Source: Nitrosospira briensis (lineage in GTDB: Bacteria; Pseudomonadota; Gammaproteobacteria; Burkholderiales; Nitrosomonadaceae). Taken from it: 64,000 nt of DNA. Position 1 is the first letter of the stretch, and each line of letters begins with the position of its first letter. The stretch is from the NCBI RefSeq assembly GCF_900115125.1, contig NZ_FOVJ01000004.1, positions 124,001 to 188,000 of the forward strand, read 5' to 3'. A program made the position numbers and the translations under genes. The notes under the pieces were generated by a model. That model saw nothing but the letters and a program-made list of their open reading frames with translations. It was not told the DNA's origin and made no database searches. Shown here one piece after another: positions 1-8,676 of the stretch.

Positions 1-747
1 GCTGCTTGACGAGCGCTCTGCCGCGATGCGCATCAATGGCGGCAGAAGTTCCGCCAGAGATATTACACTCCCGGTTTTTTTGCTGTTCGCGGCCAAGAGG
101 GTTTGATAACGTAACAGCCGCTCACGCTCCTCTTCGTTAATCATGGAAGCTCTCATTTCATGAGAAAAACCATCCTCCCAACGATAAACTACACTCAACT
201 CTTTCTGCGAGACTCTCACCAAATGGAGCGCGTCGAATGCGGCCCGATATTCCGGGCTTCGCCGCAGCCACCGCACGAGCTGAGGCACGATTGCGTCGGT
301 AAGCGTATCCGGCAGCGAGAGCTTTCCAATTTGAACTGAACGAAGTTGCGGTATGGCGCCTGCCTCGACAACGGACGCCTGCAGGTTGAGATACGGGTTC
401 ACGTAGCTGCCAGGTAGCGTTCCGGATACAGGGAGGCTCAGACGGATAATCGCCTCGCGATCGGTCAGTGTAACCTGCGCGCTGCCCTTCCCAAGGCGGT
501 GCGCGAGATAGTTCGCAGCGAGATCAGCATCGGCGGACGTTACCCTCGCTGCAACCAACGTGCCGGGATGTATCCAGTAGCGATGCGCATCCACGATCTG
601 TTTCGCGCGCCCTATATGCTCCGGCGTGAGAATGACCTTGCGATCGATGCGAGGATGGTCTTCAATGGCCAGCGACAGCATGGCGATCAGCGCCAGCGGG
701 AAAATGAAAAACAGGCCTATTAGAGAAACAAGCAGAAGTTTGCGCAT
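1..747 (-). CDS. Hypothetical exported protein, C-terminus cut off by window edge
   Basis: An open frame runs leftward from an ATG at 745-747 to base 1 with no stop, giving 249 visible residues. It begins MRKLLLVSLIGLFFIF, a lysine/arginine start followed by a hydrophobic stretch typical of a signal peptide or N-terminal anchor, so the rest probably lies in the periplasm. The remainder is hydrophilic with no catalytic motif I can name, including a segment LPDTLTDAIVPQLVRWLRRS. I do not recognise the family. Codon use matches the neighbours, and I see no competing gene on the other strand. The product continues beyond the left edge. Confidence 0.7.
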   Translation of the reverse strand, partial: MRKLLLVSLIGLFFIFPLALIAMLSLAIEDHPRIDRKVILTPEHIGRAKQIVDAHRYWIHPGTLVAARVTSADADLAANYLAHRLGKGSAQVTLTDREAIIRLSLPVSGTLPGSYVNPYLNLQASVVEAGAIPQLRSVQIGKLSLPDTLTDAIVPQLVRWLRRSPEYRAAFDALHLVRVSQKELSVVYRWEDGFSHEMRASMINEEERERLLRYQTLLAANSKKTGSVISLAELLPPLMRIAAERSSSS

Positions 748-912
748 CGCCGAAGCCAGGAACGTATGATCCGTTTACCGAAGGGGACGGAATAGACAAA
801 ACGGCATCCGGGATCGGATGCCGTCGTTAAGCTTGCGGAGAAAAAATGATAAGGGAACGACTCTGGATGATATGCCGGGTGATAGCTGGAAAAGGGATGC
901 AATGCTCATCTC

Positions 913-1461
913 TTACCAATATGGCCGGTAGTATCCCCCCCAATAAAACGGGCTGCCATAATATCCATATCCGAAGTATGGGCTAAAGCCATAACCACCA
1001 TAGCCCCTGTACCCGTAACCATACGGATCAGGCTGATAAACAGGCCACAAATAAATGGCTTTGGAAGAGAGCAAAGCCAACCTCACGGTTTTTTTTCCTA
1101 TCATACGCTCGATATCGCCCTCAATTTTTCCTGCCACGGTAATTTCCCTGTCTTTCGCATAAACGGCAGGGTCAAGAAAAGTGGAGCTTTTAATAACAAA
1201 GCGTCCTTCGCTTGGTTTGGTCAACTGCGGCCGGCCGGTAAAATTGAGAGGGTAAGACAAGACTTGCACGAGAGTGAAGTTTTCCTCATTCTCCACATCG
1301 ATAATCACTCCGCCCCACCGAACCGATGTGTCCTTGTAGCTATTCGGGTTCTGGCTTACCTCGCTGTAAGTAATATCTGCAACGGGCACATTCTTGACAG
1401 CCGGGGGCAGCCCGGCGCACGCGCCCAGTGATATGCACGCTAACAATAAATACGGTCTCAT
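913..1461 (-). CDS. slp: Slp-family outer-membrane lipoprotein
   Basis: About 182 residues. The start at 1461 is chosen because it gives a lipoprotein signal MRPYLLLACISLGACAG with lipobox LGAC and a purine-rich GGAAGGGG just upstream. An upstream ATG in the same frame (1554) would add 31 charged residues before the signal and is unlikely. The body (VADITYSEVSQNPNSYKDTS, then VRWGGVIIDVENEENFTLVQ) matches the Slp family of starvation/stationary-phase outer-membrane lipoproteins, whose exact biochemical role is unknown. The C-terminus after about residue 140 is a Gly-Tyr-rich tail with repeated YGY/GYG units, likely surface or periplasmic and poorly ordered. It appears to be monocistronic. Confidence 0.85.
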   Translation of the reverse strand: MRPYLLLACISLGACAGLPPAVKNVPVADITYSEVSQNPNSYKDTSVRWGGVIIDVENEENFTLVQVLSYPLNFTGRPQLTKPSEGRFVIKSSTFLDPAVYAKDREITVAGKIEGDIERMIGKKTVRLALLSSKAIYLWPVYQPDPYGYGYRGYGGYGFSPYFGYGYYGSPFYWGGYYRPYW

Positions 1462-1645
1462 GTCTTTTCCCCTTCCATTATGAAACATGGCGCTATCGCC
1501 GCGTTTGTCTGGTACTTCGCCAAAGGATTCCCAACGAACCCTCGCTACAAGCATAGTCGAATCTGGAATAAAAACACGTACTTTAAGACTGTTATTGTAG
1601 AGGATGATTCCCGTAACCGTTCAAGGGATAGAGGGACAGCTTCAG

Positions 1646-2521
1646 CTAAGATGAGTCTTTCAGAAAAGGTATGAGAATACGATTAACTTCCGCGGGTGCT
1701 TCATTTTGCACCCAATGACTGGAACTCGAAATCCGATGAATGCGAACGCGGGGCGCCACCTCGTCCAGTCCCTCGAGTAATTCGATTCCCAGGGCGGGAT
1801 CATGTTCTCCCCAAATCACCAGTGTTTCCGCACCAATGGGAGCCGAGCGGGCGAACGTACGCAGAGTGGCAATCTTCAGGTTGGCCCGATAGTAGTCAAG
1901 AGCGGCGTTGAGTGCGCGAGGCTGTGAGAGAGGCACGACATATTCCTCGATATCCACGTCGCTGAAAGTTTCCTTTCGGGCAGGACCGCGCTTGAACATG
2001 TTGCGGATCGCCCGATAATTCCCTGCCGAAAGAACAAACTCGGGTAAGCGAGGCAATAAAAAGAAGAGCACATACCAACTCCTGACCATTTGGGGCGGAT
2101 ATCGCACTTTTTCGAGATAAATTTTGGGATGAGGTGCGTTGAGAATAACAAGTTTGTCCACCAATTCGGGGTGTTGGCCAGCAAACGTCCATGCGATGAT
2201 GCCACCCCAGTCATGCCCGGCAATGCATGCGCGTGCATATCCAGTTGAGCGTACCAGAGCAGCAACATCTGCAACAAGATGATTCAACCGGTAACCGCTT
2301 TGTTCTGCAGGCCGGTCCGAAAGGTTATATCCGCGCAGGTCTGGTGCAAGGACTGAGAAACCGGTGGCTGCCAGCGCCGGGATTTGCAGCCGCCAGGAGC
2401 GCCAGTTCTCGGGAAAACCATGGAGAAGAATGATGGGCGGCCCCGTCCCGGCAGTCACGACGTGAAGATCCACACCATCTCCTGCGATTCGTTCGTGGCG
2501 AAGCTCCGGTTCTTCCAGCAT
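1646..2521 (-). CDS. Alpha/beta hydrolase, epoxide-hydrolase-like
   Basis: About 291 residues from the ATG at 2521. The frame stays open to 2587, but the added N-terminus is basic and not typical of the family. The fold markers are clear: oxyanion-hole motif HGFPENW, nucleophile elbow GHDWGG with Asp as nucleophile, the charge-relay region VIWGEHDPALG, and the catalytic His in SSSHWVQNEAP. Asp in the nucleophile position with HGFPxxW is characteristic of soluble epoxide hydrolases and haloalkane dehalogenases; the HGFPENW form favours epoxide hydrolase or fluoroacetate-dehalogenase-like activity. Cytosolic. The substrate cannot be told from sequence. Confidence 0.85.
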   Translation of the reverse strand: MLEEPELRHERIAGDGVDLHVVTAGTGPPIILLHGFPENWRSWRLQIPALAATGFSVLAPDLRGYNLSDRPAEQSGYRLNHLVADVAALVRSTGYARACIAGHDWGGIIAWTFAGQHPELVDKLVILNAPHPKIYLEKVRYPPQMVRSWYVLFFLLPRLPEFVLSAGNYRAIRNMFKRGPARKETFSDVDIEEYVVPLSQPRALNAALDYYRANLKIATLRTFARSAPIGAETLVIWGEHDPALGIELLEGLDEVAPRVRIHRISSSSHWVQNEAPAEVNRILIPFLKDSS

Positions 2522-2748
2522 CACCTTAAGTCTTCGTTCGCGGGAGCGGTTGCGTATGAAGCTGAGCTTTTTTGCTCTGCCAGGCATAGACCAGGACAGA
2601 ACGTCTAGGCGAATGCCGGAGTTGTGCCACGCGCTTTTTCGTGTGACTGCTGCGCACCCCCATATGACATTAATCTCCCTATGGAATAAATCTTCCTGCT
2701 ACCAAAAAATGAAGATGGTACCTCAGTCTCGCCAGGACGTTCTGGGGG

Positions 2749-3411
2749 CTACTCTACGCTGAACCAGATATCGCCATACCACGCTGTTGCAGTTGCGCCT
2801 GTGTTGTCAGTATCGGTCATTATCGCTACGGCGTCGACACGACCCGGTTCCTCGCCGAATACGCGCCGGTAGTCTTCCCGCACGTCGCGGCGCTCACTTA
2901 TCCATTGCCCGGCCCGGCCGGAGCCGGACTCTACCGCTATCATGCGCGCATTGCCGGTGTAAGCATTAGGCCAGTCGGCGCCGATTGGCTGATTGTTGGA
3001 CCACACGTAATTGAGAGCGCGCGTGCGCCAAAACATGACACCGCCGGAAAAAATCACGTAGACACGCGCGGTGTAATCGTCACCGGCGCGAGTGCGTTCG
3101 TCGGCCCCCTTCAGTACGTCGCCGATCTGCCATGTCCAATTGAGGACAGGTGTCTCGCCGAGTTCGATACTTACCTCGCGATAGAGCCCCGAAGCGGCCG
3201 CGCTGCTGTCCGCGTGCAGGACGGATCGCCCGTTCTTGCTCGCCAGAGTATAGCGGGTGATGCCGGTAAATATTTTGGGCTGCCAACCGCTTAGATCGCC
3301 GTGCGAGAAGCGCGCGATGTCGACACGCTCGCTTCCCGCCCATAATGGAACCGGAAGACAGCCTGTTATGGAAAAGGCTATTGCCACAGCCCGGCACAGC
3401 GCCTTCCGCAT
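2749..3411 (-). CDS. DUF3047 family exported protein
   Basis: About 220 residues. The start at 3411 is chosen because it opens a signal peptide (MRKALCRAVAIAFSITGCLP...LWAG); the frame is open to 3609 but the extra 66 residues look non-coding. The mature part has the DUF3047 pattern: FSHGDLSGWQPKIF near the start, VLNWTWQIGDVL, ARVYVIFSGG, RALNYVWSNNQP, and a C-terminal VDAVAIMTDTDNTG followed by WYGDIWF. Family members are periplasmic or secreted, often with a jelly-roll-like predicted fold, and have no assigned function. The motif TGCLP in the signal could permit lipidation, but the stronger cleavage site is after LWA. Confidence 0.8.
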   Translation of the reverse strand: MRKALCRAVAIAFSITGCLPVPLWAGSERVDIARFSHGDLSGWQPKIFTGITRYTLASKNGRSVLHADSSAAASGLYREVSIELGETPVLNWTWQIGDVLKGADERTRAGDDYTARVYVIFSGGVMFWRTRALNYVWSNNQPIGADWPNAYTGNARMIAVESGSGRAGQWISERRDVREDYRRVFGEEPGRVDAVAIMTDTDNTGATATAWYGDIWFSVE

Positions 3412-3963
3412 ACTACGATGCCCCAGCCTGAAGGCACTCGACGAGAAAGGTATTGCTGGCGGTGTCAGGCGCTGCCGACAGCATGGTTTCATCCTGCACG
3501 ACGTCGTCAGGGGCAGAGTCAGGCTGAACTGAGATGTAACCAAAGTGTTGCGGGCCGATACGTTGGGATCATTCATTTTTTCCCTGTTTGAGTGTACTCT
3601 CTTGCTCACGCTCTACCTGATGCTTTAGAGGATGGAGATGGCATGAGATGCCGGAGTGGAGCAGCGGTTACATCGAGTAACGATGCATCGGTATAATAAA
3701 CTCGATAAACTCTACTATGCCACCTGATCTCGAGAATTGAGGAACTCATTCCGGTGATTTATGATCGAAAGCGAAGACAATGCTGTCCTTCATCTTGATC
3801 TGATTATCACAGCGATCTAATGCGTGCTGCCAGGCCGCGCTTTAAGTCACTGTTCAGATACCCCGATTTTCCTTCGATTCGATTCAAGGCAATGTTGAGG
3901 CAACGTATCCAGGTGTACACTTCGTTTATTTTTTATTGAGGCAATTCGAACCCGAGGTTGAAT
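3412..3963. other. Intergenic region upstream of ovoA
   Basis: About 550 bases between the divergent DUF3047 gene and ovoA. No convincing coding frame was seen. The stretch must carry promoters for both directions. A GAGG Shine-Dalgarno at 3954-3957 lies 6 bases before the ATG at 3964 and decides the ovoA start over the in-frame TTG at 3958. No clear sigma-70 pair stood out. Confidence 0.5.
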
Positions 3964-6147
3964 ATGACTTTGAATGCACGAAAAACTATAACGCCCCTTC
4001 AGTCCGCTTCCGAAAACCCCAAGTTACGCATGATGCCCAAACAGCTTTTTCCACGAAGTCCTATTCTTGCAGGCGATAACGTTGAAGCGAAGCGCGAGGA
4101 GATACGTGAATATTTTCATGCCACACTGGACCGCTACGAGCAACTCTTCGAGACACTGCGCGACGGTGAAGCCTATTATAAGAAACCGATCTCATTGCGC
4201 CATCCCCTGATCTTCTACCTTGGACATACGTCGACCTTCTTTACAAACAAACTGCTGCTTGCCGGGTTGATCACCGAGCGAATTGACCCCAGACTGGAAT
4301 CCATGTTCGCGGTGGGGGTCGATGAAATGAGTTGGGACGACCTGAATACAACCCATTACGATTGGCCTTTGATCGAGGAGGTGCGGCTTTATCGAACGAA
4401 GATACGAGATATTGTTGACCGGCTGATAAGGGAAACTCCTCTCACCTTGCCAATTGGCTGGGATAGTCCATGGTGGACAATTGTGATGGGTATCGAGCAT
4501 GAGCGCATCCATCTCGAAACCTCGTCCGTCCTGATCCGGCAGCATGCGTTGGAATACGTCATTCCTCATCCCGCCTGGGAACCTTACCGCAAAACAGGGC
4601 AGGCGCCCGAAAATCAGCTAATCGATATATCTGAGGGCACGGTGCATCTTGGCAAAAACAAATCTGATCCTGTCTTCGGATGGGATAATGAATATGGCAG
4701 CCACGTTGCGGAAGTGGCAGCGTTTCAGGCCGGCAAGTATCTGGTGAGCAACCAGGAGTTTCTCGGCTTTGTTCAGGCGAATGGTTACGGCGCAGAAAAC
4801 TATTGGGAAGAGGAAGGCCGCGCCTGGCGGCGTCATGTCCGGGCGGAGCATCCTGTTTTTTGGGTCAGGCAAGGCTCCCAGTGGCGATTGCGTTTGATGA
4901 CAAAAGAAATATCCATGCCGTGGGATTGGCCGGTTGAGGTGAATTATCACGAAGCCAAGGCCTTTTGTAACTGGAAAGCAGCAGAAAGCGGCCTATCGTA
5001 CAGATTGCCGACGGAAGACGAATGGTACCGGCTCTATGATGTTGCCGCGTTATCCGAAGTCCCGCGCGCGGAGCCTGCGCCCGCCAATATTCACCTTGAC
5101 CATTGTGCGTCCAGTCATCCGGTGAACGAATTTCCCCAGGGAGAATTTTACGATATCGTCGGCAATGTCTGGCAATGGACCGAAACGCCCATCTATCCGT
5201 TCGAGGGTTTTGACGTTCATCCCCATTATGATGATTTCAGCGCACCCACTTTCGATGGCCGGCATAATCTCATGAAAGGGGGGTCCTGGATTTCATGCGG
5301 CAATGAGTCGCTGAAGAGTGCTCGCTACGCGTTCCGGCGTCATTTCTTTCAGCATGCCGGGTTTCGCTACGTGGTTGCAAACGCCGCGCCTTCCATACAG
5401 CAGGGGTCTCAATACGAAACCGATAAATTACTTTCTGAATATGCCGAATTCCATTACGGGGATACATATTTCGGCGTGCCAAATTTTCCAAAAACCCTGG
5501 CTGAACTTGCTGTTGCTGCGATGGGCGATAAACCGCAACATAAGGCGCTTGACCTTGGTTGCGCCTCGGGGCGCGCCACATTCGAGTTGGCGCGGCATTT
5601 CGACGAAGTGACGGGCATCGATTTTTCCGCCCGCTTCATCGGGCAAGGCGTCCAGTTAGCTGACCAGGGCAGGTTGCGATATACGCTAACGGATGAGGGA
5701 GAGCTTGTTTCTTACAAGGAGCGGACGCTGTCGGGCCTCGGTCTGGATAGCGTCAAGCATAAGGTGGCGTTTTTTCAGGGTGACGCGTGTAATCTCAAAC
5801 CCTTGTTTGCCGGTTATGACCTCATCCTCGCTGCCAATCTGATCGATCGCCTGTACGACCCGTCCAAGCTACTCACGACCATACAAACGCGTCTCAACCC
5901 TGGTGGCGTTTTGCTGATTGCTTCGCCGTATACCTGGTTGGAGGAACATACCAAGCGGGAAGCATGGGTTGGGGGATTCAAGCGTGATGGCGAAAGTTTC
6001 GGTACGCTTGACGGTCTGAAAGAGATGCTGGGCAAGTATTTCAGACTGATCCAGGGTCCAAGGGAAGTTCCATTCATCATTCGTGAAACCCGGCGCAAAT
6101 TCCAGCATACGATTTCCGAAGTGACAATCTGGGAGAGAGTTGCTTGA
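3964..6147 (+). CDS. ovoA: Ovothiol synthase OvoA (5-histidylcysteine sulfoxide synthase / methyltransferase)
   Basis: 727 residues with three domains in order. The first is a DinB-like iron-binding domain with H88 and the H-x3-H-x-E motif HERIHLE (H179, H183), the three-His iron site of EgtB/OvoA enzymes. The second is an FGE-sulfatase domain ending GNVWQWTETPIYPFEGFDVH then LMKGGSW and HAGFRYV. The third, from about residue 480, is a SAM methyltransferase (ALDLGCASGRATFELA, VTGIDFSARFI). In known OvoA the iron domain joins cysteine to C5 of histidine with O2 to give the sulfoxide, and the fused methyltransferase N-methylates 5-thiohistidine to ovothiol A. The next gene overlaps by 4 bp and supplies the missing C-S lyase step. 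Cytosolic. Confidence 0.93.
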   Translation: MTLNARKTITPLQSASENPKLRMMPKQLFPRSPILAGDNVEAKREEIREYFHATLDRYEQLFETLRDGEAYYKKPISLRHPLIFYLGHTSTFFTNKLLLAGLITERIDPRLESMFAVGVDEMSWDDLNTTHYDWPLIEEVRLYRTKIRDIVDRLIRETPLTLPIGWDSPWWTIVMGIEHERIHLETSSVLIRQHALEYVIPHPAWEPYRKTGQAPENQLIDISEGTVHLGKNKSDPVFGWDNEYGSHVAEVAAFQAGKYLVSNQEFLGFVQANGYGAENYWEEEGRAWRRHVRAEHPVFWVRQGSQWRLRLMTKEISMPWDWPVEVNYHEAKAFCNWKAAESGLSYRLPTEDEWYRLYDVAALSEVPRAEPAPANIHLDHCASSHPVNEFPQGEFYDIVGNVWQWTETPIYPFEGFDVHPHYDDFSAPTFDGRHNLMKGGSWISCGNESLKSARYAFRRHFFQHAGFRYVVANAAPSIQQGSQYETDKLLSEYAEFHYGDTYFGVPNFPKTLAELAVAAMGDKPQHKALDLGCASGRATFELARHFDEVTGIDFSARFIGQGVQLADQGRLRYTLTDEGELVSYKERTLSGLGLDSVKHKVAFFQGDACNLKPLFAGYDLILAANLIDRLYDPSKLLTTIQTRLNPGGVLLIASPYTWLEEHTKREAWVGGFKRDGESFGTLDGLKEMLGKYFRLIQGPREVPFIIRETRRKFQHTISEVTIWERVA

Positions 6148-7370
6148 GCGGCAGCCATGCTTCAATCCATGATTTCGACAGCGAAATCGACCGGACCGGC
6201 ACCGCAAGCCTGAAATATGACGCCCGCCACAGCATGTTCGGCGAAACGGACGTCATTCCTTTATGGGTGGCGGACATGGATTTCGCTGCGCCTCCGGCTG
6301 TGCCCCGGGCGCTTTCACGCCGGGCCGCCCATCCTGTTTACGGCTATACCATCTATCCGGATGGCTTGTACGAGTCGTTGGCAGACTGGTTGAAACAACG
6401 TCATGACTGGAAGATTCATCGTGACTGGGTCATGATGTGCCCGGGCGTAGTACCGTCACTGCATGCGTCCATCATGGCCTTCACGGAACCCGGTGAGCAG
6501 GTCGTCGTACAGCCGCCAGTGTATTTCCCCTTTTTCTCGGCGGTTACCAGTACCGGCAGGCAACTGGCACACAATCCGTTGCGCTTGAGGAACTGCCGCT
6601 ATGGCATCGATTTCGATCATCTGGAGCAATGCGCAGAGGGAGCACGCCTGTTGCTGCTATGTTCACCGCATAACCCGGTCGGCCGGGTTTGGAGCAGGCA
6701 GGAGCTGGAACGTATCCTCCAAGTCGCTGAAAGACACGATTTGACAATATTTTCCGATGAGATTCATGCCGATCTGGCCTATCCTGGAAACCAGCACCAG
6801 GTACTGTCGATGCTGGCGGAAGCGGCGGGGAACAGAGTGAATGTCATAACGGCGGTTGCGCCCAGCAAGACATTCAATATTCCGGGGCTGAATCTTTCCG
6901 TTCTCGTTGTACCCGATCCCGAGTCGCGAAAAAAGCTTACCGGGGTATTCGATACGATGCATGTCAGCGCATCCAACCCTTTCAGTATCGTTGCTTTCGA
7001 GGCCGCCTATCGCGAAGGCGAAGCATGGCTGGACGAGTTGCTGGTTTATCTGCAGAAAACCCGTGATTTCGTCGCCGGATATCTATCGGCGCACCTTCCG
7101 GAAATCCGGTTTATCGAACCAGAGGGGACTTACCTAATCTGGCTCGATTGCCGCGCGCTGATGACCGCGTCAGGGATGGACGACGTGCAACTGAGGCATT
7201 TCTTCGTACATGAAGCCCGCGTGGGCATGAGCCCTGGCACGCTGTTCGGGGAGGCAGGCAGCGGCTTCATGCGCATGAATATTGGCGCGCCGCGCCATAT
7301 CATTGAAGCTGCCCTCGAAAATATCAGAAAAGCGCTAAGCAGTTCAAAGCTGCGAACGGCTCCGGTTTAA
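6144..7370 (+). CDS. ovoB: PLP-dependent C-S lyase, PatB/MalY type, probable OvoB
   Basis: 408 residues, fold-type I aminotransferase superfamily of the PatB/MalY cystathionine beta-lyase branch. Visible PLP residues are N177 in SPHNPVGR, D205 in FSDEIHADL, and the Schiff-base lysine K242 in APSKTFNIPGLN. The start is a TTG inside the ovoA stop (TTGA), with GGGAGAGAG upstream; no in-frame ATG occurs before residue 31. In characterised ovothiol systems OvoB is such a lyase, cleaving the 5-histidylcysteine sulfoxide to 5-thiohistidine. The 4-bp overlap with ovoA makes that the best reading here. A general cysteine-S-conjugate or cystathionine lyase is the alternative. Confidence 0.85.
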   Translation: MSGSHASIHDFDSEIDRTGTASLKYDARHSMFGETDVIPLWVADMDFAAPPAVPRALSRRAAHPVYGYTIYPDGLYESLADWLKQRHDWKIHRDWVMMCPGVVPSLHASIMAFTEPGEQVVVQPPVYFPFFSAVTSTGRQLAHNPLRLRNCRYGIDFDHLEQCAEGARLLLLCSPHNPVGRVWSRQELERILQVAERHDLTIFSDEIHADLAYPGNQHQVLSMLAEAAGNRVNVITAVAPSKTFNIPGLNLSVLVVPDPESRKKLTGVFDTMHVSASNPFSIVAFEAAYREGEAWLDELLVYLQKTRDFVAGYLSAHLPEIRFIEPEGTYLIWLDCRALMTASGMDDVQLRHFFVHEARVGMSPGTLFGEAGSGFMRMNIGAPRHIIEAALENIRKALSSSKLRTAPV

Positions 7371-7567
7371 CAGCCTTTCAACACCTGATTTTGCCGGCTC
7401 CGTGGCAAGCACATTATTCAGGACAAACCCGGGGTTTGATGGAAAGTGTCCGGAGGGCCATGACGGTCTTTCCCTTCCGCAATTCATGGCAAATCTTTCC
7501 ACTGCTGCGCAAGCATTGCGGCCCCTCGCGTTTCCAGTAATCTTTTTATTCCGGAACCTCGCCGACA

Positions 7568-8485
7568 GTGTTTAATACCACGAGCGCAGCAGCACGTTCC
7601 AGCAGCGGCTGGATTGCGGTTTTCCTTACCATATGCATCTGGACAGGTTTCATTCTTGTCACGCGGCACGGCGGTGGTGGCGTGCTGACAAGCTGGGATG
7701 TTGCTTTACTGCGTTTCGGCCTGGGGGCGTCAGTTGCTGTCTTTTTCCTGCCCCGGATATCGTTACCGCCACTCCGGGTTATCGTGCTCTTTTCGCTATT
7801 TGGCGGCATTACTTATGCTGTTGCCGTATATGCCGCGTTTCGGATGGCGCCTGCTGCTCATGCTTCGGTCCTCTTGCCTGGCGCACTGCCATTTTTGACG
7901 GCGATCATTGGCTGGCTGTGGCTTGGCCAAAAACCGTTAAAAGAGCGTCGCATTGCGTTGGTTGTTGTGTTCGCGGGTATCGTATTGACCGCCACCGACT
8001 CGATTTCGCGCGGTCCCGAACTCACCCGGGTGCAAATTCTCGGGGATCTGCTTTTTCTGTGCGGTTCATCATCATGGGCGGTGTTTACGCTGCTGCTTGG
8101 CCGTTATCCGGTAGAGCCCCTTGCCGCAACGGTGGCCACCACACTCGGTAGCGCAATAGTGTATCTGCCAGTCTGGTGGTTGTTCCTGCCAAGTACACTG
8201 GGACAGGCACCGATAAGCGAAATTGCCGTTCAGGCGATGTATCAGGGTGTATTGGTCGTTTTTGTCGCAATGCTGCTCTATGCCTTCGCAGTGCGCCGCC
8301 TTGGATCCCAAACAGTAGGCTTGCTGATGGCTTTTGTCCCGGTTATATCGGCACTCGCTGCCGTGCCCCTTCTGGGCGAGCCGCTGTCTTTGCTGACTTT
8401 GGGGGGATTGGGAGCAGTGACTGCAGGGGCCATTATAGGTGTTCGGAAAGGTGTTGATACCCGCTCCGGGCGCCAATGCAAGTAA
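7568..8485 (+). CDS. EamA/DMT-superfamily inner-membrane transporter
   Basis: 305 residues with about ten hydrophobic helices in two EamA repeats, the drug/metabolite transporter layout. The start is a GTG at 7568: a stop precedes it in frame and no earlier ATG is usable. The first helix (GWIAVFLTICIWTGFILVTR) and the second-half GSSSWAVFTLLLGRYP are typical. Members export small metabolites or amino-acid derivatives. It lies about 200 bp after ovoB on the same strand, so a role in moving ovothiol or a precursor is possible, but only position supports that. Confidence 0.8.
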   Translation: MFNTTSAAARSSSGWIAVFLTICIWTGFILVTRHGGGGVLTSWDVALLRFGLGASVAVFFLPRISLPPLRVIVLFSLFGGITYAVAVYAAFRMAPAAHASVLLPGALPFLTAIIGWLWLGQKPLKERRIALVVVFAGIVLTATDSISRGPELTRVQILGDLLFLCGSSSWAVFTLLLGRYPVEPLAATVATTLGSAIVYLPVWWLFLPSTLGQAPISEIAVQAMYQGVLVVFVAMLLYAFAVRRLGSQTVGLLMAFVPVISALAAVPLLGEPLSLLTLGGLGAVTAGAIIGVRKGVDTRSGRQCK

Positions 8486-8676
8486 CATAACATGTTCGAT
8501 AGGGCATAATGCAGCGGCGCATCATCTTCCCAAAACCTCAGGTTAATTAACGGGTGCATCGCTGAAGCAGGGGCGCCGTGATTCAATTAAAATAGGAAGG
8601 AACAGAAATGACGAGATTGGCATTGGGCAAGGCGTGAGACTTCGCGTTGTCAATCGCCTCACTCGCGTGACAGGAC

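Noticed and set aside
3649-3730. tRNA-like or hairpin-rich stretch (GCCGGAGTGGAGCAGCGGTTA...)
   Set aside because: The opening looks like a tRNA D-arm, but no anticodon or T-arm stems pair and no acceptor end is found.
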